DNA of 64,000 nt from JAGNGI01 sp035448825 (GTDB lineage: Bacteria > Fidelibacterota > UBA2242), in assembly GCA_035448825.1 (NCBI GenBank), contig DAOTJS010000008.1, forward strand, positions 1 to 64,000. The letters run 5' to 3'. Below the pieces are notes generated by a model. That model ran no database searches. It was given only the letters and a program-made list of their open reading frames with translations, and was not told the origin of the DNA. Positions 18,353-26,978 of the stretch are shown here, piece by piece (positions within the stretch are counted from its first letter, which is position 1; each line of letters opens with the position of its first letter). The position numbers were made by a program, and so were the translations under genes.

Positions 18353-19296
18353 TAGAAGTACAAAATTTGGTAAAACATTACGGTTCGGTCAAAGCCGTGG
18401 ATGACATTTCCTTCACCGTTGAAAAAGGGGAAATCCTCGGCTTTTTGGGACCGAATGCAGCCGGCAAGACTACCACAATGCGCATTATCACGGGATTCAT
18501 GCCGGCTTCCGCCGGAACGGTAAAAGTGGCGGGCTATGATGTTTTTGAACAAGGTCTGGAAGTGAAAAAACGAATTGGCTATTTACCGGAAAATCCACCG
18601 CTTTATTCCGATATGCGGGTGCGTGATTATTTGAGCTTTGTTGCCCGTATCAAGGGTGTCAATTCCAAAACTATCAACGCTGAAGTTGACCGCGTCGCCG
18701 AACGCCTGTCGGTAGTTGAAGTTATGGATAATCATATTAGTAAACTCTCCAAAGGCTACAAACAGCGAGTCGGATTTGCGCAAGCCCTACTGAATAATCC
18801 GCCGGTGCTGATTCTTGATGAACCAACTAATGGTCTCGACCCACGTCAAATCATCGAGGTACGCGAAATAATCAAGAGTCTTGGTAATGATCATACGGTT
18901 ATTCTTTCGACTCATATTTTGCCGGAAGTCAGTATGACTTGCAATCGAGTCGCTATTATCAATGAAGGTAAATTGGTCAAGATTGACACACCTGACAATT
19001 TGACGAAGCAATTGCGCGGCTCGGAGTCCATTATTCTTCAGGTCGAAGGTCCGGTGAACGAGGTCGAGAGTGCTTTCAGTCAGCATCAATCGGTTACCGC
19101 CGTGGCGGTTCAACCAACCAGTCGGGAGAATGTAGCTACTTATAGAGTGGAAACCTCGATCGGTTCTGATATTCGTAAAGAGCTGGCAGCTCTGGTGGTC
19201 AACCGCGGTTGGGGGTTGTTCGAACTGAAATCGGAAGGCCTGAGCCTCGAGGATATATTCCTGAAACTCACCACCAAAGAAGAGGAGGTCAATTGA
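18349..19296 (+). CDS. ABC transporter ATP-binding protein (GldA-like)
   Basis: A 315-residue ABC ATPase with Walker A GPNAAGKTT (about residues 37-45), signature LSKGYKQR and Walker B LILDEPTNGLDP. A C-terminal extension of about 95 residues ends in LEDIFLKLT, typical of ABC-2 export or gliding-type ATPases. It starts at GTG 18349 with GGAGGA upstream and overlaps the preceding gene by 4 bp. With the next three genes it forms the Gld-type A/F/G unit followed by a DUF4340 protein. In Flavobacterium, GldA/F/G are linked to gliding, but the same unit occurs in non-gliding bacteria, so the substrate is open. Confidence 0.92.
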   Translation: MIEVQNLVKHYGSVKAVDDISFTVEKGEILGFLGPNAAGKTTTMRIITGFMPASAGTVKVAGYDVFEQGLEVKKRIGYLPENPPLYSDMRVRDYLSFVARIKGVNSKTINAEVDRVAERLSVVEVMDNHISKLSKGYKQRVGFAQALLNNPPVLILDEPTNGLDPRQIIEVREIIKSLGNDHTVILSTHILPEVSMTCNRVAIINEGKLVKIDTPDNLTKQLRGSESIILQVEGPVNEVESAFSQHQSVTAVAVQPTSRENVATYRVETSIGSDIRKELAALVVNRGWGLFELKSEGLSLEDIFLKLTTKEEEVN

Positions 19297-19297
19297 A

Positions 19298-20065
19298 ATG
19301 GGCAATTTACTGGCAATTTATAAACGCGACCTGAAAGGTTATTTTTCCTCGCCTATAGCTTATGTTGTGATCGGATTGTTTCTTATAGTTACCGGCATTT
19401 TTTTCTACATACTACTTTCCAGTTTTCTGGAATTCAGCTATGCGGTAATGTTCCAGAGGCAAGGTTACCCGATCAATGTCAATCTTTTTATGATCCGACC
19501 GTTTTTCCAAAATATGAGTGTCATCGTGTTGTTTGTTATTCCAATGATCACTATGCGCAGTTTTTCGGAGGAGAAAAAAAGCGGGACTATGGAACTTTTG
19601 CTGACTTCTCCTTTGACCAACTGGCAGTTAATCCTCGGAAAATTCCTGGCGTCTTTTACCCTTTATTTCGTGATGGTGATGGTCACTTTTCTTTTTATGA
19701 TTTTTCTGTTTATTTGGGGCAACCCCAGCTTTATGCCGATTCTGATTAGTTACATCGGAATTCTACTGATGGGCCTGGTACTAGTTGCTCTCGGTAATTT
19801 CATTTCCTCGCTGACCGAAAATCAGATCGTCGCCGCAGTCGGCACTTTCGGGGCGACGATGCTCCTCTGGGTAATCGGTTTCGCCGGAGACTTTGCCGGT
19901 AAAGTGTTTGGTGAAGTATTCAAATATTTGTCAATCGTCAATCACTTTGATGATTTTTCAAAAGGGGTCTTTGACACTAACCATCTGGTTTATTACCTCT
20001 CGTTGACTTTTTTGATGTTGTTTTTTACTTATCAGTCAATTGAATCTTCCAAATGGAGGGGCTAA
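19298..20065 (+). CDS. ABC-2 type permease (GldF-like)
   Basis: A 255-residue inner membrane permease with six hydrophobic segments and the conserved SFSEEKKSGTMELLLTSPL loop (about residues 88-106), a hallmark of ABC-2/GldF permeases that couple to the ATPase. The ATG at 19298 overlaps closely with the end of the ATPase gene and is preceded by GAGGAGG. It is three bases from the next gene, so it is expected to be cotranscribed and to form a complex with the ATPase upstream and the GldG-like protein downstream. Confidence 0.9.
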   Translation: MGNLLAIYKRDLKGYFSSPIAYVVIGLFLIVTGIFFYILLSSFLEFSYAVMFQRQGYPINVNLFMIRPFFQNMSVIVLFVIPMITMRSFSEEKKSGTMELLLTSPLTNWQLILGKFLASFTLYFVMVMVTFLFMIFLFIWGNPSFMPILISYIGILLMGLVLVALGNFISSLTENQIVAAVGTFGATMLLWVIGFAGDFAGKVFGEVFKYLSIVNHFDDFSKGVFDTNHLVYYLSLTFLMLFFTYQSIESSKWRG

Positions 20066-20068
20066 GTT

Positions 20069-21586
20069 ATGAAACTTTATAAATGGATTTTATCAATTGG
20101 ATTGGTTTTAATTGCCTGCGGATTAATTTATTATTCCATTGTCAATGTCTGGTCATGGCCAGTGATTGTTTTATTGGTTCTCGGTTTTGGCGCCAGCGTA
20201 TTCGCTTTGATTAAATTGGACATCCGGACGATGCTGAAAAACCGGCGGCTAATTTATGGCGGCAATATGGTGCTGGTAATTATTCTGGTTATTGCTATCG
20301 TAGGATTAGTTGACTTTTTCTTTACCCGACATTCCTGGCGCGTGGACACCACTGCCAGTAAGATTTTTAGTCTTTCCGATCAAACTCGCAAAATTCTTAA
20401 AAATCTTGATAAAGACATTGATATCGTCGTTTTTGCCAAGAAATCCAATAAATCTTACATCAATGATCGTCTCAATGAATATCGCCATTATTCCAGACGC
20501 ATTAGTTGGGAAGTCGTTGATCCGGATGAAAAACCAGCCCTTGCTAAGCAATATAATGTTAAGAATTACGGTAATCTTGTGATTATTTGTGAAGATAAAG
20601 CGGAACTGGTTCCCAATTTTTCTGAAGAAGCAATTATTAATGCCATTATCAAGGTAACTCGCGAAGGTAAGAAGAAAGTTGCCTTCTTGACCGGGCACGG
20701 CGAGGGCACTATCGCCAGCACCGAACGCGATGGCTTTGAACGAGCCAAACAGGCTATCGAACAGCAAAATTATGCCGTCGAGGAACTGATGTTGGTTGAT
20801 AAGGATTCGATTCCGGCTGATATCTCAGTTCTGGTAATTGCCGGTCCCAAAAAACCGCTGTTCGAAAAAGAACTTGATCTGCTGACTAAATTCATCGAGA
20901 ACGGTGGTAGTAGTCTGATAATGCTGGATCCGCGTCCCGCACCCGGCTTGAGTGATTATATGAAAAGGTGGAAAATTGACGTCGGCGATAATTTAATTAT
21001 AGACGCCAGTGGATTCGGTCGCCTTTTCGGCGCCGGACCGGATATTCCGCTCGTTACTGATTATACCGACCATCCTATTGTAAAAGATATGAAAAATGTG
21101 ATGACCTTCTTCCCAATGGCCAGAACCGTTAGTCCGCTGGAGTTGGATGATATAGATAACATAACGGTCGAGGAATTAATCCGGACCGGTCAGCAGAGCT
21201 TTGCGGTTGCTAATATCGAGGAGGTTTACCGCACCGGTCGCGTTTCCAGGGGACCGAACGATCTACAGGGTCCACTTTCAGTCGCCTGTGCGGCTACAAT
21301 TAAGAGCGCCTCCGGCCAGCGTGAAGGTCGGCTGGTAGTTGTTGGTGATTCCGATTTTGCCTCGAACGCCTACTTCGACAATCAAGCCAATGGCGACTTA
21401 TTTATGAATATGATCAGCTGGCTTATTGCCGACGAAGACCTGATCTCGATTCGTCCCAAAAACCCAGAAATAAGTACGATTGATATGACTCCCGCGCAGA
21501 CCAAAACAGTTATGTGGCTAACTGTTATAATTCTGCCAGCGATTGCTTTCGGGGTGGCAATTATGGTTTACGTCAGGAGGAAATAA
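20069..21586 (+). CDS. GldG-like ABC transporter auxiliary protein
   Basis: A 505-residue protein with three N-terminal membrane spans (about residues 8-26, 30-48 and 68-88), a large periplasmic ABC_transp_aux domain (about 95-460, including VAFLTGHGEG and LVVVGDSDFASNAYFDNQ), and one C-terminal span (about 480-500). This is the Gld_IM/ABC_transp_aux architecture of GldG. The ATG at 20069 sits 3 bp after the permease gene. In gliding bacteria, GldG is required with GldA and GldF; its molecular task is not settled. Confidence 0.88.
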   Translation: MKLYKWILSIGLVLIACGLIYYSIVNVWSWPVIVLLVLGFGASVFALIKLDIRTMLKNRRLIYGGNMVLVIILVIAIVGLVDFFFTRHSWRVDTTASKIFSLSDQTRKILKNLDKDIDIVVFAKKSNKSYINDRLNEYRHYSRRISWEVVDPDEKPALAKQYNVKNYGNLVIICEDKAELVPNFSEEAIINAIIKVTREGKKKVAFLTGHGEGTIASTERDGFERAKQAIEQQNYAVEELMLVDKDSIPADISVLVIAGPKKPLFEKELDLLTKFIENGGSSLIMLDPRPAPGLSDYMKRWKIDVGDNLIIDASGFGRLFGAGPDIPLVTDYTDHPIVKDMKNVMTFFPMARTVSPLELDDIDNITVEELIRTGQQSFAVANIEEVYRTGRVSRGPNDLQGPLSVACAATIKSASGQREGRLVVVGDSDFASNAYFDNQANGDLFMNMISWLIADEDLISIRPKNPEISTIDMTPAQTKTVMWLTVIILPAIAFGVAIMVYVRRK

Positions 21587-21589
21587 ACC

Positions 21590-22960
21590 ATGAAGAAAGG
21601 CCGATCAACCCTAATTTTGTTCGGGGTTTTTGTCGTCTTATTCGCGGCTATCTATTTTTTTGAAATAAAAGGCGGCGAAAAGCGCGAAAAGAAAAGCAAA
21701 CTGGCAAATCAACTATTCCAGACCGACAAAGATAGCGTCAAGCAATTGATTCTTTCCGGAAACTATGGAGATATTATTTGCGAGAAAAACGGGGCGGATT
21801 GGATTATCACCGCGCCAGTTTTGACCCAGGGCGACGCCCAAAGTATCGAATCTAATCTCGATTTAATCCTGAGCACCACTATCGAGCGTAAAATTGCCGA
21901 CTCGACTGATGATTTGAGCTTATATGGTTTATTAGAACCGCGTGGAAAGGTGGAGGTCCTTACCCAAAATGGCAAACATACCGTAGTATTGATCGGTGAC
22001 GAAAATCCAACCGGCGACCTGATTTTTATTAAAAATTCGGAGGACAATGCGGTCTATACTACCAATAAATCACTCTGGACTTATGCTAACAAAAAACTAT
22101 ACGACTTGCGCGATAAAAAGATTATGCACTTCAACATTGATGAGGTGCACAAAATCAGTGTCAATTCTCGTACTAAAGGAAAAGTCAGCCTCGAGAAAAT
22201 CGCTGGAAAATGGCGAATCGTTGCTCCAGTGAATCTACCAGCCAATGATAGCGAGGTCAAATCTTTGTTGACTCGCCTCTCAACCGGCCGAGTCAAAGAT
22301 TTCATTGATGAAAATCCGTCAGACCTTAAGAAATACGGACTAGCAAATCCAGCGGTTATGATTACTCTTGAACTGGGTGAAAGCCTGGCGCGCACCAGTT
22401 TCGTAGTCGGCGATAGTGCCAAAAATGACGGTGGCGGATTTTACGCTAAGGAAGAGACCCGCCGACCGGTATTTACTATTGAAAAATGGACGGTGAACGG
22501 TATTACTAAAAGTGCTTTCGATTTACAGGATAAAACAATACTAGGGTTCGATAGTCAGAAATGTGAGCGGATCGCCTGGCAAATTGCTAAACAGGAATAT
22601 ACCGCTACAAAAGTTGATTCGGTCAACTGGATGGTCGTCGCACCGGAAACTTTACAAGTTGACGAAAACTCAATGCGCCGCTGGCTGGAGGCTCTACGGG
22701 ATTTCAGTGTGGACGAGCTGGAATCTTATCAACCTAAATCGCTGTCCGTATATGGTTTTGATAAGCCTACTTTGCGGCTGGCTTTCTATGATAAGGATTC
22801 CAAACTGGGTGAACTTTTAGTCGGTAAAGAGATTTCCGAAAAGTATTATGTCAAAATTAATAATTATCCGCACGTTTATCGAATAAAGAAAAACACTTTC
22901 GAGCAGATTAATAAAAAGCCGGAAGATTTGACGGTTAAAACCGTTTCAACGGATAATTAA
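21590..22960 (+). CDS. DUF4340 membrane-anchored protein
   Basis: A 456-residue protein with an N-terminal membrane anchor (about residues 6-24). Repeated DUF4340 modules follow, each with the pattern of a W-x-I/V-x-x-P strand, a short helix and a LxxYGL/FxxP motif, seen at about 60-110 (YGLLEPRG), 210-260 (YGLANPAV) and 350-410 (YGFDKPTL). Proteins of this family almost always follow the Gld-type ABC genes, as here (3 bp gap), and probably work at the periplasmic face of that complex. Function is unknown. Confidence 0.85.
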   Translation: MKKGRSTLILFGVFVVLFAAIYFFEIKGGEKREKKSKLANQLFQTDKDSVKQLILSGNYGDIICEKNGADWIITAPVLTQGDAQSIESNLDLILSTTIERKIADSTDDLSLYGLLEPRGKVEVLTQNGKHTVVLIGDENPTGDLIFIKNSEDNAVYTTNKSLWTYANKKLYDLRDKKIMHFNIDEVHKISVNSRTKGKVSLEKIAGKWRIVAPVNLPANDSEVKSLLTRLSTGRVKDFIDENPSDLKKYGLANPAVMITLELGESLARTSFVVGDSAKNDGGGFYAKEETRRPVFTIEKWTVNGITKSAFDLQDKTILGFDSQKCERIAWQIAKQEYTATKVDSVNWMVVAPETLQVDENSMRRWLEALRDFSVDELESYQPKSLSVYGFDKPTLRLAFYDKDSKLGELLVGKEISEKYYVKINNYPHVYRIKKNTFEQINKKPEDLTVKTVSTDN

Positions 22961-22973
22961 AATAACGCGAGTT

Positions 22974-23040
22974 CGACATAAAGTGGGCTACTCTGTTCAG
23001 AAGATAGCGGTAACCATTCAGCTCTTATGTCGGTCTTTTT
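22974..23040 (+). terminator. possible terminator of the MoxR/ABC operon
   Basis: CGACATAA (22974-22981) pairs with TTATGTCG (23025-23032), followed by a T-run at 23036-23040. The loop is 43 nt, unusually long, though it can form an inner stem from GCTA and TAGC. The right arm lies within the end of the convergent rhomboid gene. This is tentative. Confidence 0.3.
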
Positions 23041-23929
23041 CGGCGAAATATTTGCTCAACAAGTATAAAGTAGAGCGTTCCTGTTCGGAAAGGCGGTCAT
23101 AGCCCGCGGTGCTGATTTTATCCAAGATGCGATCAAGTTCCTCGCGCATAGTTTCTTCGGTTTCATAGGAGAAAGGTATTTGCTCTTTTGGGGCCTTGGT
23201 TTTTTTATGTCGCGGACTAAGACGCAGATTACGGAAGGGATTTTTGACCTTAGGGCGCGGCCAATGCCAGTTTACCGAACCTGCCCGACGACGCCAACCG
23301 GCGAGTAATTTGTAACGGGCGAGGTAAAGATAACCGATTGCCAGCCCGCCGAGGTGAGTTAGATGACTAATATTACTTGTCCCCGGAGACATAGTCGAAA
23401 AGAAAGTAATCACGACCATAATGATGGCAAAATATTTGGCTTTAATCGGGATCAGGAAGTAAAAGTAAATATAGCGTTCCGGAAAGAGCATCGCAAAAGC
23501 CACGAGCACCCCATAAATTGCACCACTGGCACCGACTACCGGAATCTCAGAATGGGCGCTGAATAGCATTGTTATCAGACCGGAACCAACTCCCGTTATA
23601 AAATAAAATTTATAAAATTCGCGTTTGCCCCAATAATTCTCGATTTCCATTCCAAACATCCACAGCACAAACATATTCCAGAAAAGATGCCCGAATCCAC
23701 CATGAATAAACATATAGGTAAATAATTGCCAAATATAGCCCTTTTTCAGAACGGCAGTGGGCACTAGCCCGAAATTTGAGGGGAAAAAATTCTGAGCCTG
23801 AAAAATTAACATAACCAAAAAAACCACAACATTGGCGATGATAATATTACCTACTGCGCCACGAAATAAACGCGGGCGGATGTAATTAGAATTTGAGCGC
23901 GGCGATTGGTAATAATTGTAGTTATTCAT
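23018..23929 (-). CDS. rhomboid-family intramembrane serine protease
   Basis: A 303-residue membrane protease. The catalytic pair is present: Ser135 in GASGAIYG and His192 in THLGGLAIG. The oxyanion motif HGGFGHLFWN ends at Asn85. Six hydrophobic segments cover about residues 27-205, followed by a basic and then charged cytoplasmic tail of about 100 residues, longer than in GlpG. The ATG at 23929 is preferred because AGGA lies eight bases upstream; an upstream TTG would overlap recO. It starts 5 bp after the recO stop and is probably cotranscribed with it. The substrate is unknown. Confidence 0.93.
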   Translation of the reverse strand: MNNYNYYQSPRSNSNYIRPRLFRGAVGNIIIANVVVFLVMLIFQAQNFFPSNFGLVPTAVLKKGYIWQLFTYMFIHGGFGHLFWNMFVLWMFGMEIENYWGKREFYKFYFITGVGSGLITMLFSAHSEIPVVGASGAIYGVLVAFAMLFPERYIYFYFLIPIKAKYFAIIMVVITFFSTMSPGTSNISHLTHLGGLAIGYLYLARYKLLAGWRRRAGSVNWHWPRPKVKNPFRNLRLSPRHKKTKAPKEQIPFSYETEETMREELDRILDKISTAGYDRLSEQERSTLYLLSKYFAEKDRHKS

Positions 23930-23933
23930 CTGG

Positions 23934-24632
23934 CTATTCCTTTTGGTCAACCGACCGGGTAATTTGGGAAAGAAGCTCGAAGCTCTTTAGTCTGACAGGT
24001 AAATCGGTTTGAATTGCCAGATAATTCACCAAAGTTTTTGCAATTGCCATAATCGGCAAATTTTCGTTATTTGGCAAACTGGCATGGATTTCGGCTTTTT
24101 CAATTTTTTTCAAGTAATCAAGGTCATTATTTGAAATCGGTAAAATTGACTGGCCAAAATTTGTACTAGAGTCAAAATCAATCCCGTAACCCATCAGCGT
24201 CGTCAGATTCAATATAAAATAAACAAAAGCAATGGAGCTATTATCGCGGTGCGCTTCGATATAATCCAAAGTGTCCATAACTAATTTAAACACCGCCACA
24301 TCTTCATGTCGATCGCGAATGAACTTTTCAATACATTCCAGAATAGCAGTAACCATAATGGTCGGTTCAATTTCAGTACTATTGGATAAAAAACTCCGGA
24401 TAGTTTCGGCCTGGCTGAGTGTCTGAATATCGCGAGTTGGCTTGTAATAAAATTGGACTTCCAGCAAATTTAATGGCTCGAGGTATCCGCGGAACGGATT
24501 TTTGAGAGTGCGAGCGCCCTTGGCCAGAACCGCTACTTTGCCGTGCGATTCAGTAAACAGACGCACAATCAGGCTGGTATCCTTAAATGGAATAGTTTTA
24601 ATTACGAAGGCGCGAGTTCTAATTATTGCCAT
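23934..24632 (-). CDS. recO: DNA repair protein RecO
   Basis: RecO loads RecA onto SSB-coated DNA with RecR in gap repair. The 232-residue product has the N-terminal OB-fold motif (RAFVIKTIPFKDTSLIVRLFT, about residues 7-27; AVLAKGARTLKNPFRGYLEP, about 34-53) and the helical C-terminal domain typical of the family. The zinc-binding cysteines found in some RecO proteins are absent here, as is common. It is downstream of proS, separated by the 13-copy decamer repeat. Confidence 0.92.
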   Translation of the reverse strand: MAIIRTRAFVIKTIPFKDTSLIVRLFTESHGKVAVLAKGARTLKNPFRGYLEPLNLLEVQFYYKPTRDIQTLSQAETIRSFLSNSTEIEPTIMVTAILECIEKFIRDRHEDVAVFKLVMDTLDYIEAHRDNSSIAFVYFILNLTTLMGYGIDFDSSTNFGQSILPISNNDLDYLKKIEKAEIHASLPNNENLPIMAIAKTLVNYLAIQTDLPVRLKSFELLSQITRSVDQKE

Positions 24633-24713
24633 TATTTTTCCATAGAATCAATCTTAAAAAATACCCGTACCAGATTTGTTCCCTTGAAAATTGAAGATTT
24701 CACTTTTTTCCTT

Positions 24714-24843
24714 AATCACAATAAATCACAACAAATCACTATAAATGACAATTAATGACTACAAATCGCAACAAATCACAATGAATGACAATGAATCACA
24801 AAGAATTACTATAAATGACAATGAATGACAATGAATGACAATT
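24714..24843. repeat. 13-copy tandem repeat of a 10-bp unit between proS and recO
   Basis: Exactly thirteen consecutive 10-bp units fill 24714-24843, consensus AATSACAATR. Examples are AATCACAATA, AATGACAATG and AATGACTACA. The array ends one base before the proS stop codon and leaves 81 bp before the recO start, so it lies in the proS-recO intergenic transcript region. The last three to four units are almost identical while those near recO are more diverged. There are no spacers, so it is not a CRISPR. A 10-bp period with A-rich steps would phase with the DNA helix. Confidence 0.95.
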
Positions 24844-24844
24844 T

Positions 24845-26287
24845 TCAATAAGCTCGCGCGAAGATGACAATCTGGTCTGTTGGTTTACCAGTATAAAAAC
24901 AGACGCCTTTTTCTTTTTGTTCAAATGGAATGACCCGAATAGTGGCTTTAGTCTCGTCCTGGATGCGGGCTTCGTCGGCACTGTCGCCCGCCCAAAAAAC
25001 GCGGATAAATCCACCCGCTTCGATTAATTCTTTGAACTGGTCATAATTTTCAGCGTGAAAGGTGTTATTTTCGCGGAACGCCTGAGCGCGTTTGAAGAGG
25101 TTAGTTTGAATTTCTTCCAATAAGTTTTTAATAACCGTCGGCGCATTATCAATCGGGATATGTTGTTTACGTCCGGTGGATTCGTCCGTTGGATCGCGCC
25201 GTACTAAAACGACCTGGTTTTTAGCGACGTCTTTGGGACCGACTTCCAAACGAATCGGGACGCCTTTCATCTCATAATAATTGAATTTCCAACCGGGGGT
25301 CTCTTGTTCGGAGCTGTCATAACGAAAGCGAATTTGTTCGGCTTTTAATCCAGCGGTGAGCTTGGCAACAAATTCATTGATTGTGCTTTTTTCTTCTTCG
25401 CTTTTCCAAATGGGCACAATCACAACTTGAAACGGTGCAACGCGCGGCGGCAAAATTAGTCCCTTGTCGTCGCCATGCGTCATAATTAGGCCACCGATCA
25501 AGCGCGTGCTGATGCCCCAGCTGGTCGCATAGACATATTCGAGCTGGTTGGATTTATTTAAAAAAGTGACGTCGAAAGCTTTGGCAAAATTCTGGCCAAG
25601 ATTATGGGAAGTCCCGGCCTGCAGGGCTTTTTTATCGCCCATCATTGCTTCGATAGCGTAAGTATGCACCGCTCCGGCAAATTTCTGGGCTTCGGTTTTG
25701 CGACCGACCAAAACCGGCATAGCGAGATAATCCTCAGCAATTTGACGATAAATTTCGAGAATGCGACGGGCTTCCTCTTCGGCTTCTTCCGGTGTGGCGT
25801 GGGCCGTGTGACCTTCCTGCCACAAAAATTCGGTCGTTCGCAAGAAAAGCCGGGTGCGCATTTCCCAGCGGACGATATTTGCCCATTGATTGATCAATAT
25901 CGGTAAGTCGCGATAACTGCGGATCCATTTTTTATAACTGGCCCAGATGATTGTTTCGGAAGTCGGACGCACATAAAGCGGTTCTTCGAGAGTTTTGCCG
26001 CCTCCGATGGTTACAACGGCGCATTCCGGCGCAAAGCCTTCGACGTGTTCGGCTTCGCGTTTCATATAACTTTCCGGAATGAACATTGGAAAATAGGCAT
26101 TGACGTGACCGGTTTCTTTAAACATTCGGTCAGCGATGTCCTGAATATTTTCCCAGATCGCATAACCGTAGGGGCGAATGACCATTGTACCTTTGACCGG
26201 ACCATAGTCTGCCATTTCGGCTTTCAAAACGACATCGGTATACCATTTAGCGTAATCTTCAGAACGCTTTGTAACACTGATTGACAC
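24845..26287 (-). CDS. proS: prolyl-tRNA synthetase, class III (archaeal/eukaryotic type)
   Basis: It charges tRNA-Pro. The 480-residue protein has class II motifs: RPTSETIIWASYKKWI (motif 2 entrance), FLRTTEFLWQEGHTAHA, and GLILPPRVAPFQVVIVP in the anticodon-binding region. It lacks the editing insertion of bacterial-type ProRS and ends in the short C-terminal domain ending in a Tyr, so it belongs to the archaeal/eukaryotic-like type common in Bacteroidota and other bacteria. The anticodon domain starts about residue 285. It is 1 bp from the PhoU-like gene and likely cotranscribed with it. Confidence 0.96.
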   Translation of the reverse strand: MSISVTKRSEDYAKWYTDVVLKAEMADYGPVKGTMVIRPYGYAIWENIQDIADRMFKETGHVNAYFPMFIPESYMKREAEHVEGFAPECAVVTIGGGKTLEEPLYVRPTSETIIWASYKKWIRSYRDLPILINQWANIVRWEMRTRLFLRTTEFLWQEGHTAHATPEEAEEEARRILEIYRQIAEDYLAMPVLVGRKTEAQKFAGAVHTYAIEAMMGDKKALQAGTSHNLGQNFAKAFDVTFLNKSNQLEYVYATSWGISTRLIGGLIMTHGDDKGLILPPRVAPFQVVIVPIWKSEEEKSTINEFVAKLTAGLKAEQIRFRYDSSEQETPGWKFNYYEMKGVPIRLEVGPKDVAKNQVVLVRRDPTDESTGRKQHIPIDNAPTVIKNLLEEIQTNLFKRAQAFRENNTFHAENYDQFKELIEAGGFIRVFWAGDSADEARIQDETKATIRVIPFEQKEKGVCFYTGKPTDQIVIFARAY

Positions 26288-26288
26288 G

Positions 26289-26975
26289 TTAGTTTCCTTG
26301 ATTTATCTCGTTGTTTTTTTCTTTGAAACCGATCCGATGAAAGGGATTGACGATACTGGTGCAAATATTATAGAGGTGCGCCCCGACGCGTTTCAAGAAG
26401 CGAATGTATAACGCCAGAGTCACAGCGTCGGAAATATTGAATTCGCATTCGCCTTTGATCAGGGTATCGATTAAAATGGTAGTGTCGCGCGAGACGTCTT
26501 TATACTGATGGACGACCTGGCGCGCCAGCTCAACATCCGATTCCGGAAAGGCTTTGATTGTCCAGTCAAAAAAGTCCTTGACCCGTTTTTCGATGCTGAC
26601 CACAGTTTCCTCGAACTCGGCAGCATGGAGAGTTTTTTTATGCAGAATTGCCAGATCAGCGATGTTTTTGGTATAATCACCGATCCGCTCGATATTATTT
26701 ATGACGATCGCCAGCGTCAGCCCGGAAATTACCTCGCTCTTATCGGAAATCATCAGGTGCGTCATCAATTTTTTACGAACATCACGCACCAATTTATTGA
26801 TAGTTTTATCATGTTGGTAAACATCGAGACGTAACTCACCGGTATCGCTTTCACGTAAAGACCACATTGATTCCACAAACATTTCGCGGGTTTTAGCAAG
26901 CATATCGAGGGCTTGATCCACAGTTTCTGCGGTTAAACTCTTTTTTCGCCAGACTTTTAAAAAATCTTCAAACAT
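26289..26975 (-). CDS. PhoU-domain protein
   Basis: A 228-residue all-helical protein with two PhoU-like three-helix bundles. The acidic metal-binding patterns are visible in NNIERIGDYTKNIADLA (about residues 92-108) and RFLKRVGAHLYNICTSIV (about 190-207). The second pattern has the D/E positions weakened (KRVGAHLYN in place of ERIGDHAxN). PhoU proteins modulate phosphate uptake. Here the gene lies 3 bp downstream of a Na/Pi cotransporter, the usual context, and it probably regulates that transporter and not a Pst system, none of which is visible. Confidence 0.88.
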   Translation of the reverse strand: MFEDFLKVWRKKSLTAETVDQALDMLAKTREMFVESMWSLRESDTGELRLDVYQHDKTINKLVRDVRKKLMTHLMISDKSEVISGLTLAIVINNIERIGDYTKNIADLAILHKKTLHAAEFEETVVSIEKRVKDFFDWTIKAFPESDVELARQVVHQYKDVSRDTTILIDTLIKGECEFNISDAVTLALYIRFLKRVGAHLYNICTSIVNPFHRIGFKEKNNEINQGN

Positions 26976-26978
26976 ATA

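Noticed and set aside
18787..19305. A 172-codon open frame on the minus strand opposite the ABC ATPase.
   Set aside because: Antisense to conserved Walker motifs, no homology signal, no ribosome-binding site.
22974..23032. A mobile-element inverted repeat.
   Set aside because: The CGACATAA/TTATGTCG arms are 8 bp, the right arm lies inside the rhomboid coding sequence and no transposase is present; it is better read as a possible terminator.
24714..24843. CRISPR array.
   Set aside because: Units are 10 bp and contiguous without spacers, and no cas genes are nearby.
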